This document shows positions 45,356 through 54,985 of a stretch of DNA of 64,000 bases, one piece after another. The stretch's first letter is position 1; each line of letters starts with the position of its first letter. A program made the position numbers and the translations under genes. The DNA comes from Hymenobacter sediminis (GTDB taxonomy: Bacteria; Bacteroidota; Bacteroidia; Cytophagales; Hymenobacteraceae): assembly GCF_003231285.1 (NCBI RefSeq), contig NZ_QKNS01000006.1:186001-250000 (forward strand), given 5' to 3'. Below the pieces are notes generated by a model. The model worked only from the letters and a program-made list of their open reading frames with translations, was not told where the DNA came from and did no database searches.

Positions 45356-45736
45356 TTAGAAGTGCCACCACTTCTTCTTAGGTTTAGGAGGCCTATTGAA
45401 AACGATAGGAATACAAGCATACAACGAGTAAACCGAGTCTTCAAGGCCATTATCAAACTGTTTGCTGACTTTGGCATATGGGTATACCCTATTTCCATCG
45501 TCAAACGCTACGGCGACCTGCCCGTCGTCATCTCTCATTCACTGACCACCATACTGCTCAATGATACTCTGCCCAAGGAAGGCAGCACAAGAGTTTATAA
45601 GCCCCTCCCATTGTTCTTGAGGGATGTGCGGCTTGTTGCGTTCAATGAACCCCTCTAAAAACCTTACTCCTTCGGCGTTATAAGATATTTTTAAGTTTGT
45701 CTTTACTGTCTCAGCTAGGTCCTTTAGCTCCTGCAT
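45356..45736 (-). pseudogene. Hypothetical protein split by an in-frame TGA
   Basis: Codons run in one frame from ATG 45736 to 45356 with a single TGA at 45539-45541 (residue 66). Sequence on both sides fits one ~126-aa protein: '...LGQSIIEQYGGQ' then 'RDDDGQVAVAFDDGNRVYPYAKVSKQF'. TGG to TGA at a Trp position would explain it. The second half also has an ATG immediately after the stop, so two short products are possible. Function unknown; AT-richer than the core genome. Confidence 0.65.
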
Positions 45737-45830
45737 AGTTTTATATTAATGTCTCAAAAGAGTAGGGCATAGATACGGATAAATGTGGAGCGTCCACGCA
45801 CCGGGTGTTATCGCCCCTAGCAGAACGAGT

Positions 45831-46373
45831 TCAAGTTGAATTCATACTCCAAATTGCCCACACATAGCATTCTGCATGCTCCTGATTTGGATTGTTTTTA
45901 AGTAGTTCGTCCTTGATTGTGTACGCCTTCTGGTATGTTTCAATTAGTCCATACTTGTTAAGGTCGGCTGGCAGAAACGTTTCATCAAATCCTCCACAAT
46001 TGGTGAGAGCACTTATATAACCTTGTGTTGCTACTAAATCGTATCCTACGAAATTGAAGTTAGGCAATTGGATTTTTTCACATTCATCCACAGGTTCCTT
46101 AACCATTGCCAGCACACGATAATCTGTAGGATTTGCTTCTGCTATCTTTTCCTTTAAGTACTGAAGACTGTTATATCCGTCTGGGCCGTCATCTTCCCAA
46201 ACAATATAATCTACGTCTTTCTCATAGTCGAAATCTGTTACTGAAGGGCATAGTAAAGGGTCTATGGAGATAACTTCTTCCAGATGAAATAGCTTGCTCC
46301 ACTCTGTGTAATTCGCCCATGCCTCTTCATCATATGGGCCAAATTTTTCGACAGCTTTATACCGAAATTCCAT
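45831..46373 (-). CDS. Hypothetical protein
   Basis: 180 aa from ATG 46373; an upstream in-frame start at 46439 was rejected because it only adds a poorly conserved-looking stretch. Acidic, soluble, with many Trp/Tyr/Asp. No family recognised. Low GC like its neighbour, so probably cargo of the mobile region. Confidence 0.65.
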   Translation of the reverse strand: MEFRYKAVEKFGPYDEEAWANYTEWSKLFHLEEVISIDPLLCPSVTDFDYEKDVDYIVWEDDGPDGYNSLQYLKEKIAEANPTDYRVLAMVKEPVDECEKIQLPNFNFVGYDLVATQGYISALTNCGGFDETFLPADLNKYGLIETYQKAYTIKDELLKNNPNQEHAECYVWAIWSMNST

Positions 46374-46462
46374 AGCGAACCAGCAAAAGGAAAGAACAAA
46401 ATAGCCTGGCCGAGTAGAAAGCGTACCTTCAGCACTCAACCACCTATAGCCACAACGATACG

Positions 46463-46500
46463 AAAAAGCCCCGACCTACTGTAGGCCGGGGCTTTTGGTT
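46463..46500 (-). terminator. Terminator hairpin
   Basis: AAAAGCCCC / GGGGCTTTT stem with inner CTAC/GTAG pairs; A-run on the plus strand is the T-run for the minus-strand gene at 46533. Confidence 0.8.
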
Positions 46501-46532
46501 TTACCTCCCGATAACGTACATATGGCTACTGC

Positions 46533-47249
46533 TTAATGCAGTGGCACCCATTTACCCGTTTGCGTGTAGGCTAATCGAAATTGTAGATCATCGGGGGAAA
46601 CGGGTGCAGCACCTTCAACTTGGCCACCTGCATAAGGGTTTGTGTTTTGCTGCATAGCCGCGAGTTGCCCACTACTGGTGCGTTTCACCTCAAATGTATA
46701 GACCTGATTGGCTGTCAGTACAATGCCTGGCGGAAGTCTAAAGGTAATGGCGGGGCTGGGGTAGTCTGTCGTGAGTCTAACCGCCTGTGTCACGCTGCCT
46801 AGCAACATACCAGCCGTTCCACGACCCGTGTACACCAGTACGGTTAGATCATCGGTAACAGCGCTGCCAGTATTTAAGCCGAGATACAGCGTGACTTTAT
46901 TCAGCACCCCATTAGCTGGAGCCGTAAAGCTTTGCCTTATCCCCGAGGTACCATCGAAGTATGTTGTTTGGCTATTTTGGCTAGGCTGGTCAATACTAGC
47001 GGCAAGGCTAGCGCTTCGATACCTGTAAACAGTATTCGTTGTAGTGTTAAAAACCAGCTGCCCTAGTTCACCTCCTCCAAGAACCTGTATCTGCGCCGTC
47101 GTTAGTCGCGGCAGTAGCAGCCCTTGGGTAGTATTCTGGACGTCCAATGCGGCGCTACGGTTTGGGTTGGTGGTGCCAATCTCTACCGATTGAGCACGAG
47201 AGGGCAGATAAATGCCAGTAAAGGCGGCCATTAGGTAAAGGTGTTTCAT
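46533..47249 (-). CDS. Secreted protein of tail-fibre/adhesin style
   Basis: 238 aa. Signal peptide (residues 1-19, 'LMAAFTGIYLPSRAQ'), then 'IGTTNPNRSAALDVQNTTQGLLLPRLT', a motif common at the N-terminus of Bacteroidota surface and tail-fibre-like proteins, then a beta-rich jelly-roll-like body. Intact. It lies downstream of the broken tail genes but has its own start and signal, so its link to the phage is by position only. Confidence 0.7.
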   Translation of the reverse strand: MKHLYLMAAFTGIYLPSRAQSVEIGTTNPNRSAALDVQNTTQGLLLPRLTTAQIQVLGGGELGQLVFNTTTNTVYRYRSASLAASIDQPSQNSQTTYFDGTSGIRQSFTAPANGVLNKVTLYLGLNTGSAVTDDLTVLVYTGRGTAGMLLGSVTQAVRLTTDYPSPAITFRLPPGIVLTANQVYTFEVKRTSSGQLAAMQQNTNPYAGGQVEGAAPVSPDDLQFRLAYTQTGKWVPLH

Positions 47250-47309
47250 TAAAGCATAGGTATAACCGTGACAAAACTACGCATATATGTACGCACGAGC
47301 TTAAAAGAA

Positions 47310-49442
47310 CTAAGGTGTAGTGGGCTGTGTGTATAACTCCTGCTCATACCATTCGCGCCCTGTTGCCCCTGGCTCCGGAGCTATCAGGAAGGACGGATGC
47401 AGCCGCAGCATTTCCACCTCCACACTGCGCACCGAGGTGAACTCCGAAATCTTGCTGATGCTGAAGTAGCCCTGCAGTACCTCATCCCATGCTGGAATAG
47501 TGGGCTCGGCTAGGAAGTCGGTAATGTCCCGAGCACTCAGCCGGTACCGCTCTTTCAGAAAGCGCGTCTCGGTGAGCATCGCTCCCAGGCCCGCCCAGGC
47601 CACGGGCAGGATGTATGCCTGCGCATGCAGGCTCAGCCCCTTCTCCGCTTCCCCGAAATAGCTGATGGGGCCGGTCACCGTGCGCCGATGCATGCTTTCC
47701 TCTAACGTGAAGCGCTGCGTTTGCTCACTGGCCAGCGTCAGCCGAGGCCGCGGGCTACCCTCATCATATTCAGGTTCGGCAAACGGGTCTTCGTTTTCCC
47801 GCAGCTTATAGGAGGCAACGTGTAGCAGGCCCGGCAGGCTGGCACTGCGTTCGGTAGCAGCAAACGGCAGTGTGGCCATGGTGTAGGTAGCGGGCAAGGT
47901 TTCGTCCTCGATGCGTAGCACCCCATCACCATAGCCTTTCTTCACGCTCTCATCTTCCGCCCACTTCAGTAGGTTCTGTTGCCCGAAGCTCCCGTAGCGG
48001 TAGGCCACACTACGGGGCTGGCCTTGGGGCGAGTCCGGAGCATCCCGTTTGCTAGTCCAGTCGCGAGCATACCTTGCCTTATCCAGCACGGCCCGCGACG
48101 GGCTCAGCGTAATGCGGTCCTCATAAGCATCGGTTTTCACCGAAAACCCACTGACCTGCACCAGGTCTTTGAAGAAGTCGAGCTGCTTCATGTCCTGGGG
48201 GTAGCCAATCCGAGAGGTTCACATCGGCACCCAGTGGTTGCTCTGGCAATACTGTCACCTCGAACTTATCGACTGTAATGCTTTGCCCCTTTACCCGAAA
48301 CACCTGATCCTGAAAAATCTGGTAGCCCCACTTGTCTATTGGGGCCGAGCCCACGCCGCTAAGCACAGCACGGCCGTCAGCCGGTCGCCGGCTTTAAGCA
48401 GCCTATCCGCATTCACGCTGACCGAGAACGGATTCGTTACCCCATCCTCAAAGTCGCTCATTTCTACGGATGCAGCCCCCTCGACTACGCGCTTGCCATT
48501 CACATGCAGCTCTACCCGGGCCTGCGCTTTGCCCAGATGGATGCTGGAGTACACCAGCTGCACGACGGTACGGGCCTCTACTTGCACCTGCATCACCTGA
48601 TCGGCAACGAAGGCATACGTAGCAGGGTCATAGATACCGGGAATTGTAGGCGAAATGGGCGTCACAGTACCTATATCGCGCGTGTAGTCATCAAAGGGGA
48701 TGGTTTTCACTACATCGGAGCGGTTGCTGTCTGGCGCTCCATCATCGTAGTGGTCTGGCCCCAAGCCCACACGCAGTTGACAAGCCTTGATAAATGCCTC
48801 GTTGTACCTAGCTGGCTCTACGGCCGGCATCAACATCTTAAGCAGTGGCCCATTATACGGATACTCTACCACAAAGCCCGCCTCAGTGGCTAGTTGCTCC
48901 AGCACCAAACGGGCCGAGAGCGTCGGCCACAGATCATAAGGCGAAACGCTTTGCAAATCCAGCGGCTTGCCTCGGTCCAGCAGCTCATAAAACCAGCCAT
49001 TGGCTTCGGCCCACGCCGTCGTAGCCCGCTGGGCAATATTGTCCAGGGTGCGGGCGTGGGTGAAGCGCGAAAAGTCCAGCTCCGAGAGCTTCTTATCCCC
49101 CAAAGCCTCGACAAAGCGCTTGTTGCCGGCTACCAGTTGCAGCTGATAATTGCCGCCCTCGTAGCCCTTCAGGATCAACCGCGCGCGGGGCATGATTTCC
49201 ACGCCTTCACTGAGCAGGGTCACGTTTGCTAGCGACTTGTAAGGCATGCGCTTCGTGCTACTATCTCATGCCGCTTGGCCAAGTAGCTGATGATTGTGGC
49301 TGGTGCCGGGCACCGACACTTCCGGCGAGTAATCCGACTGGATGGTATCGGGCTTGAGCAGGTCGGAGGCCTTAAACGAGGGCAATAGGGCCGTATCAGG
49401 ACTCAGGCCTACGGCTACGCCGTTGATAAGAAGTTGATTCAT
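47310..49442 (-). pseudogene. Large phage tail protein, broken by one nonsense codon and two frameshifts
   Basis: Reconstructed single gene of about 710 codons. Start ATG 49442 overlaps the stop of the preceding tail gene (ATGA). An in-frame TGA occurs at 49266-49268 (residue 59). The frame then runs to ~48366, where a 5-bp tandem duplication (minus-strand GTGCT GTGCT, plus 48362-48371) shifts it; the next frame carries 'GSAPIDKWGYQIFQDQVF' to ~48200; there a five-C run (plus G-run 48197-48201) shifts it again, and the last frame begins at 'DMKQLDFFKDLVQ' and ends at 47310. The N-terminus ('LKPDTIQSDYSPEVSVPGTS') resembles tail/spike proteins of Bacteroidota phages. Function is lost in this copy unless errors are artefacts. 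Confidence 0.75.
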
Positions 49443-50722
49443 TGTCCCTGCACGAGCTGAGGCCGGGCCTCGGTGAACGAAATAGTAGCCTCATAGCGCC
49501 GGCGCCCTTCGCGGTAAGCGGGGAATGTCCCGGCCTTCAGCACAATGGCTACCCACTCGGTACCAGGGCCTTCCGGCTGGTACCAGGCCTGCACAGCGCG
49601 GCGCAGGGTGCGCAAGCCTTCCACAAAGGCTTTTTCCGAAAACACGCCCGAATAGGCTTCCACTGTTACCTGCGAGGCTGCCCGGCTGCTGTAGCGCAGC
49701 TCCTGGGTTTGGGCTTCATTGTACCTTGGCCTTCGCCCACCTCGTCGCCGTGCACGGGCTGCCCACTAAACACCCAGTAGCCAAAGCCCCCTTCCGGCGA
49801 GAGCCAGGCCACGGGCAAGCCATAGCGAGGGCAGGGCATATAGATGTACGCCCCACCTCCAGACAAGCCAGGCCCACCTTTTACCGCTTCTACCGTAAAG
49901 TCTGCCCGTAGTCGAGATACCTGGTACTCATAGCCCGGCCACAGTGGTAGAACGTTGCCAAACGGGCTGAGCTTGCGTCCGGCAACATACGCTACCAGCT
50001 GCTCGGTGCTGAGTACCGAGTTCAGCGCATACCCCTGGGCAATAATCTGCCCGCCCATTGTGAGCTGGTAGCCCACGTACACATCTTCGGTTTGCGCCGT
50101 GAGGCTGTTCAGGTCAAGCCGCCGGCTGCCACTGCTCAGCAGCGCCCCCACTTCCGAGCGCAAATACGGTGCTAGGTTAAGCGTCGCTACACCGGAGGGG
50201 GCAACGGTTGCCCGCACGGCCGATACGAACGTGAGCGGCCTGTTGGCAGCCAACGGGTGCCCCTCGGGAAAGCCCGCGTACAGGTCGGCTTCCACGAAGG
50301 CAGGGGCTTCTTCTGCTTGGGGGCTAACAGTTACGGGAATGCCGCCCGGCGCCCAAAGCCCCGCCCAGATTACCTCGGGCTCTGGGTCCGGATCAGGGTC
50401 GGGCTCTTCACCGCCACCACCGCCGGGAGGCACGTAGCCACAGTCAACACTGTTGGGTACGGTTTCCAACCGGGCATAGGGCGGCTCCAGCGTGGCGTAA
50501 AACCTTACCTGCGTCATGCCTTCACACCGCTGGCTGATCGGCTCGTCCGGCGCGCTGGCGCTGGTTGGCCGGCAACGGGTTAACCAAATTGGTACCAGCG
50601 GGAAGCACATACTCTCTCAGTGTGCGAGTAGCCGCATGATAGTACACGTCTACTGTTACCCCGCCTGCAGGCTCAAACGAATCAATCTGATTACCTGAGG
50701 GCGGATTGCCAGTACCTGTCAT
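49439..50722 (-). pseudogene. Phage tail protein with two frameshifts
   Basis: Three frames must be joined: 50722 to ~50580 ('GNQIDSFEPAGGVTVDVYY'), ~50580 to ~49720 (contains a Pro/Gly/Asp-Pro repeat and 'GGGAYIYMPCPRYG'), and ~49720 to 49439 ('NEAQTQELRYSSRAASQ' through 'ISFTEARPQLVQGQ'). The first needs loss of one base near 50580, the second gain of one base near 49718. Reconstructed length ~427 aa. Structural tail component by position between chaperone and tail gene 2. Confidence 0.7.
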
Positions 50723-50894
50723 CGGAGCCGTTTTCGTGCTCGTCCTTGCCGTAGAAGCACATGGCTTCCTGCGTGGTGATGCTGCTGCCCTTCAGGCGGG
50801 AAGGCATCAGAAACAGGTGGGCCTGCGGAAAGGGGGCGTTGTAGTTGATGTTGGCCTGGGTTTCGAGGTAGGCGACAATTTCGGCGTGGGTCAT
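50691..50894 (-). CDS. Small phage hypothetical protein
   Basis: 67 aa with ATG 50894. 'AEIVAYLETQANINYNAPFPQAHLFLMPSRLKGSSITTQEAMCFY' looks like genuine protein sequence. Overlaps the next tail gene by 32 nt, in another frame, so it may be the end of a longer gene or itself be frame-shifted. Family unknown. Confidence 0.5.
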   Translation of the reverse strand: MTHAEIVAYLETQANINYNAPFPQAHLFLMPSRLKGSSITTQEAMCFYGKDEHENGSDDRYWQSALR

Positions 50895-50926
50895 AGTTTA
50901 GTTCGTGTTGGCTGCTACCTTGGGGC

Positions 50927-51136
50927 ATGCTTCGGTTTCTGCGGTTTCTGATTGTGTACCCGCTGCTAGGGCTGGTTGCTATCCTATTTCTTGTGGGTAT
51001 AGTGGAGCGGATCACCAGCTTTAGGGGCCTGCTTACCGTGTTCAGCTACTTCCTTGTATATGGCTACCCGATTTATGTTCCAATTATAGTGCTGGTAGCT
51101 CTGAAGAAGTGGTTGGATAAAAAGCCTAAAGCGTAA
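50927..51136 (+). CDS. Small membrane protein inside the prophage (opposite strand)
   Basis: 69 aa, two hydrophobic helices (residues ~5-25 and ~35-58) with a basic C-terminus 'KKWLDKKPKA'. Oriented against the tail genes, a typical position for a lysogenically expressed 'moron'. Function unknown; exclusion or membrane effect is only a guess. Confidence 0.6.
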   Translation: MLRFLRFLIVYPLLGLVAILFLVGIVERITSFRGLLTVFSYFLVYGYPIYVPIIVLVALKKWLDKKPKA

Positions 51137-51170
51137 CGCTATTGATTGGGGTAATACATTCTGTAGAACT

Positions 51171-51470
51171 CTACTTGACTTTCTCTCGGCGAATGGCTGT
51201 GAGGCGCTTTTGGTAGGCAGCGCGGGCCTGCTCTAAGCGAAGCTTGCGGTACACGGTCTCGGCATCGAGCTCATAGACCTGCGCCCAGCTTAGCCTCAAG
51301 CTGCTTGCGAGGGCGTCCGTGGTGAGGGTTTGCCCAAACCGCTCAGAAAGCTCCTCCAGCCCGGCTTCGACCTCTTCATCGTCGGGCTCGGCAGCGTCTT
51401 CGGGGTCTGCGGCGTGGCGCTGATGGAAGTCAGCCACGCCGCGTACATAAAAAGCACGTCGCTCAGGCAC
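51171..51470 (-). CDS. -1 frame extension of the tail assembly chaperone (GT-like)
   Basis: 99 codons with no ATG at the start. Overlaps the last 175 bp of the chaperone frame in the -1 frame. The protein ('PEDAAEPDDEEVEAGLEEL', 'SWAQVYELDAETVYRKL') is more protein-like than the overlapping 0-frame tail. A T5 run (minus CTTTTTA, plus 51449-51453) sits where the switch is expected. Fits the gpG/gpGT programmed -1 frameshift of long-tailed phages, but a simple indel is an alternative. Confidence 0.6.
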   Translation of the reverse strand: MPERRAFYVRGVADFHQRHAADPEDAAEPDDEEVEAGLEELSERFGQTLTTDALASSLRLSWAQVYELDAETVYRKLRLEQARAAYQKRLTAIRREKVK

Positions 51471-51916
51471 TGGCCTACAGGCTCCTGCAGGATGGCCTGC
51501 CGCATCATCTCTTCCTTGCCCTGGTCATTGCGGCTGTACACCTCCCGGCACCGGTAGAGGGCATAGATGTAGGGCTCATACCAGATGTCGGGCTTGCCCG
51601 GGTGCTCCTCAAAATACTGATTGGCCAGCACCAGCTGCCCGTAGGTCGCGGCTCCAGGGTCACCCAGATCAAGCGACACCGGGGGCTCCGGCGTTTCCGC
51701 CGTGAAGGCCAGCAGGTTCATCAGGTACTGGGCATCGGTCCAGACAAGCCTGTCTAGCTGCTGCGGGGTGATGTCTGCGAGCACGCATACCGCAGGCTCA
51801 TCAGAGCACTGGTAGTCGATGTACTGCTGCAGGCTCACGTCCATCCACGAGGTCGGCACCTGCAGGGTGATGACTTCGGCGCCGTCAGCGGTGGTGAGGG
51901 TAAGAGGATAGTGCAT
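51296..51916 (-). CDS. Phage tail assembly chaperone-like protein
   Basis: About 206 aa from ATG 51916. Begins 'MHYPLTLTTADGAEVITLQVPTSWMDVSLQQYIDY', helical, with 'MNLLAFTAETPEPP' and 'WYEPYIYALYRCREVYS'. Its frame is continuous with the large terminase upstream, because a deletion has fused the two. The -1 frame extension at 51171-51470 supports assignment as a G-type chaperone. The tape measure gene that normally follows is missing. Confidence 0.6.
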   Translation of the reverse strand: MHYPLTLTTADGAEVITLQVPTSWMDVSLQQYIDYQCSDEPAVCVLADITPQQLDRLVWTDAQYLMNLLAFTAETPEPPVSLDLGDPGAATYGQLVLANQYFEEHPGKPDIWYEPYIYALYRCREVYSRNDQGKEEMMRQAILQEPVGQCLSDVLFMYAAWLTSISATPQTPKTLPSPTMKRSKPGWRSFLSGLGKPSPRTPSQAA

Positions 51917-51919
51917 TAG

Positions 51920-53095
51920 CGAACGATAGAGGGTTGAGCCGAGCGGCGACAGGGCAGTGAAAGAGCGGGCAGCGTGGCCAGGGCAGCGCAGGTCATCCAT
52001 GCCGTGGTTGAACTTGTCGATGGGCACGTTGGTAGCCAGGCCCGTTGCCTTATCCACCTTCCACTTGTAGCTGTTGAATTCCTTGCGCAGGTTGGTGCTG
52101 GCCCGGGTGATATTGATCTGGTAGCGCTTGAGGCTGCTGATGCCTACCCGAATAGAGTCCGGGCCTTTTGCGGCAGCTTCCACCGGTAGCCCTAGCCCCT
52201 GCAGTTGCTTGATGCTTTTCGGCTCAGCCGAGTCGGCTACAGTGCGCTTGCGGCGGCTTTGGGGATCGACTGCCAGTAACTCCCGATAGATGTCGGTATT
52301 CTCCAAGCCTGTGTCCCAGAGCATTTCCTGCACCCACAATTCTCCGTCTTGCGTGTAGAGGTCTATCGCAGTGGTCGGGTCGTTGGTAAAGCCAAAGTCC
52401 AGGCCCCGGGCCAGGAACTTGGCATCGACTGGAATGGCATCTACCAGGCTAGTCTTGCGGTAGATGATGCCTTCAATCTTGCCGGTTAGGCCGCGGGCAT
52501 ACACTCGCCATAGCTCCTCATCTTCCTGCTTGATGGACTCGATTTCGGCATGCTCTGCCTCGCTGAGCCACAGGTTATGCCGGTGGTCGGAGATAATGAG
52601 GCGCACACCCGGTTTGCCGATCAGCTTCTCGTGCGCCCAGAACTCGGAGGTCGGGTTGTAATCGAGTAGCACCTTGAAGCGAGTACGCTGGGCCAGCTGC
52701 CAGTAAATCTGATAGCTGATGCCGTTGGCCTCGTTTACAAAGAGCACATCCCGCTTACCGTTCTTGGCACCCTGCTCCGTTTCGTAGCTAGTGAACTCAA
52801 TCAGGCTTCCATTGTGGAAGCGGATGACGCGCTCGGTCTGGTTCCAAGAAGCGATATAAGGCTTGAGTGCCGGCGTGCGGGCATGAATGGTCTCCATATC
52901 CCGATACGCCCCGCGCTTGAGGTTGGGGATGGATTCCCCTACTACCGTAATCATGAAGCCCGGCATGGTGATGGCGAACCAGAGCAGCAGCTGGCAGATG
53001 GTATAAGTCTTGCCGCTGCTGGTGCCGCCTTGGTTGACGAGCACCTTCTCGGGTGCGTTTAGGTTGGCTAGGTAGAGGGGGCCAGCGTCAAACAT
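51920..53095 (-). pseudogene. Phage terminase large subunit, C-terminus truncated and fused in frame
   Basis: PBSX/XtmB-type terminase. Walker A 'GGTSSGKTYT' (residues ~23-32), Walker B-like 'RDVLFVNEAN', nuclease acidic 'GLDFGFTNDPTTAID'. Normal sequence runs to about residue 370 ('KFNHGMDDLR', base ~51985), where family members continue 'D.LRY'. Beyond that the frame reads unrelated sequence and enters the tail chaperone. The genes usually between (portal, capsid, connectors, tail tube) are absent, so a deletion of unknown length joined them. Packaging ATPase/nuclease motifs remain intact. Confidence 0.75.
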
Positions 53096-53595
53096 CCTGC
53101 ACCTCCTTTTCTAAATTGCTCAGCGGTGGCGCTCCTGTGAATATGCAGATCTCGGGTACTGGCAGCGGCTTACCATCGCCATCCGTAAGCGCCAGCTTCT
53201 CCCCGTATTTCTTAGGCAGCACCTTCGAGGCGTACCATTTGCGCGCATCGATGCGCATTTTAGAGCGGCTGGTTACCTCCTTCCTCCACATTGTATTCCT
53301 TATCCCCCTTGGTGATGGTCATGTAGTCATTGCTGCCGTCATCGGCTATGTCCATGATCTCATCCACCAGGGTTTCGGCCTGCACCTTTCGCGCACGCGC
53401 GTACTGGTCTTGAAATGCGGCGTAAGGCCCGTTCTCTTCATCCTCCTTGGCCAACCAGGACATCACCGTGCCCTTGGCGGGCAGGCCTTTCATCTCGCAA
53501 ATACGGCGCAGGCTCATGCCCTCCATCAGCAGCAGCCAGATGCGCTGAGCGAGTTCTGGGGTGAGCTTCGTAACGGGGCCAGGTGAGGTGGGCAT
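53088..53595 (-). pseudogene. Phage terminase small subunit with a frameshift
   Basis: Frame 1 from ATG 53595 gives a HTH start ('TPELAQRIWLLLMEGMSLRRICEMKG') and terminase-like middle ('ETLVDEIMDIADDGS'); it stops after 'EYNVEE'. Frame 2 continues from ~53285 with 'KEVTSRSKMRIDARKWYASKVLPKKYGEKL', the usual C-terminal region of small terminases. Removal of one G in GGAGGAAGG near 53282 restores one gene of about 168 aa. It ends 8 nt into the large terminase start. Confidence 0.8.
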
Positions 53596-53624
53596 AGCCC
53601 AAAGCTACTCCCAGTGTAGTGCAG

Positions 53625-54008
53625 CTATCCCGGTAAAGTACACCCCTTTGTTTTCAGTACCCCCACTACCTCTTGGAGTTGATACAGCCCAGGTGTAGCG
53701 GCTACTTCCTGGCCCAGCAGCAGCTTTACCCGCTTACGTATCTGGGTGCCATCGTGCATGGCATCTTTGGTGATGTGGTGGGTGGTGATGAAGGCCGGGC
53801 GGGTGTTGGGGGTATAGGTAAGCGGCTTGCCCACACGGGGCCGGATATCGAGGTACCACATGCCGCCCCGGCGCGGTGGCGGAATCAGGTCTACTTGGTG
53901 ACCGGCTTTGATGCCGAGCTGGGTGCAGAGTTCTTTCGATAGCAGGACGCGACGGTTTTCGGAAACAGATAAGGTGGGTAAGTAGACAGCGTTAGGGTTC
54001 CGGGGCAT
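53625..54008 (-). CDS. Hypothetical protein with AbrB-like swapped-hairpin start
   Basis: 127 aa. 'RRVLLSKELCTQLGIKAGHQVDLIPP' resembles an AbrB/MazE-type beta-hairpin motif, which would suggest DNA binding, but the remainder is unfamiliar. Sits just upstream of the small terminase on the same strand. Tentative. Confidence 0.55.
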   Translation of the reverse strand: MPRNPNAVYLPTLSVSENRRVLLSKELCTQLGIKAGHQVDLIPPPRRGGMWYLDIRPRVGKPLTYTPNTRPAFITTHHITKDAMHDGTQIRKRVKLLLGQEVAATPGLYQLQEVVGVLKTKGCTLPG

Positions 54009-54075
54009 GTGAGACAGGGAGACGTAGTTGGAGAAATAAATCCGGATATTGAAGGCGTACTTAACTGCTTATAGG

Positions 54076-54273
54076 ATGATGTTAGAAGAACAAGAGGGAG
54101 TAGGACAGCCGGATGCTATGGAGGAAGATTCTTCCTTCCTGCCCAAGCTGGAAGACTTGGCGGCGTTGACGGGCTTATTTAATCCAGAGCGCATCGTGCA
54201 GGAACTGGATGAGTTGGATGAGCTGGAGCATCCGCCTCTGAGAGGGGCACAGAGCGACGGGAGCGAGCAGTAG
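54076..54273 (+). CDS. Possible small acidic protein
   Basis: 65 codons with ATG 54076, very rich in Glu/Asp ('ERIVQELDELDELEHPP'). It precedes the three secreted paralogs by 62 nt on the same strand. The next frame over the gap is also open ('ERAVAEFVARSWREAADLL'), so a frameshift may hide a longer product. Weak support. Confidence 0.35.
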   Translation: MMLEEQEGVGQPDAMEEDSSFLPKLEDLAALTGLFNPERIVQELDELDELEHPPLRGAQSDGSEQ

Positions 54274-54335
54274 CGGAGTTCGTGGCACGGAGTTGGCGCG
54301 AGGCCGCTGATCTGTTGTCCTTATTCCAAAAGCGT

Positions 54336-54656
54336 ATGAAAAAGCTATTCTGTGTGATGGGGTGTCTGGTGCTGTTAAACAATTCACCTGCGTGGGCACA
54401 GGGAGATAAGCCCAGTGTGATTGTGGTGCGCACTTCGGAGTCGAACCTCAAGCTCTTTATTACGACCGCTCGTGGAGAAGATAAACCAGTGATGGAAGAG
54501 TTTAAGTTTACTTACAAGGAGTACTCTGAGCAGGTGACAGCCAAGTATCAACAGCTCATTGCCTCTTACCTGGAGCAAGGCTTTGTGCTGCAGAGTATGG
54601 CGAGCGCACCGTATCCTGGCCATACATTTATCTTCATCAAGGCCCCAAGACCCTAA
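54336..54656 (+). CDS. Small secreted protein, paralog 1 of 3
   Basis: 106 aa from ATG 54336. Signal peptide 'MKKLFCVMGCLVLLNNSPAWAQ', then a ~82-aa domain with 'VIVVRTSESNLKLFITTARGE', a middle helix 'YQQLIASYLEQGFVLQSM' and C-terminal 'HTFIFIKAPRP'. Shares signal, spacing and end motif with the next two genes, separated by 4 nt each. Exported, presumably periplasmic or extracellular. Family not recognised. Confidence 0.8.
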   Translation: MKKLFCVMGCLVLLNNSPAWAQGDKPSVIVVRTSESNLKLFITTARGEDKPVMEEFKFTYKEYSEQVTAKYQQLIASYLEQGFVLQSMASAPYPGHTFIFIKAPRP

Positions 54657-54660
54657 CACG

Positions 54661-54981
54661 ATGAAAAAACTATCCTATGTAGTGGGCTTCCTGTTGCTGC
54701 TGAGCAGCTCACCAGTCTTAGCGCAAGGAGAGCCAGAAATTGCCGTGGTGCGGATCGATGTATATGCGGCTAAAGTGATCATTACTCGAGGAGAAGGGAA
54801 AAGCGAGGTCACGGACCTCTCTCTGTCGAACTTTGCGGTAGAGAAGAGAGCGGTGCAGGTAAACGAAGTTTACTACGCCACCCTGAAGAAGCTCCAGCAG
54901 GAGGGCTATGTGCTGAAAGAGCGGCTCAATGCAAGTGAGTCGGCTTCCACGCTGCTCTTCGTCAAGGCCCCAAAGCCGTAA
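54661..54981 (+). CDS. Small secreted protein, paralog 2 of 3
   Basis: 106 aa from ATG 54661, 4 nt after paralog 1. Signal 'MKKLSYVVGFLLLLSSSPVLAQ', 'IAVVRIDVYAAKVIITRGEG', 'YYATLKKLQQEGYVLKERL', ending 'STLLFVKAPKP'. Same architecture as paralogs 1 and 3 with strong divergence between, so the duplication is old or fast-evolving. Function unknown. Confidence 0.8.
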   Translation: MKKLSYVVGFLLLLSSSPVLAQGEPEIAVVRIDVYAAKVIITRGEGKSEVTDLSLSNFAVEKRAVQVNEVYYATLKKLQQEGYVLKERLNASESASTLLFVKAPKP

Positions 54982-54985
54982 CCCT

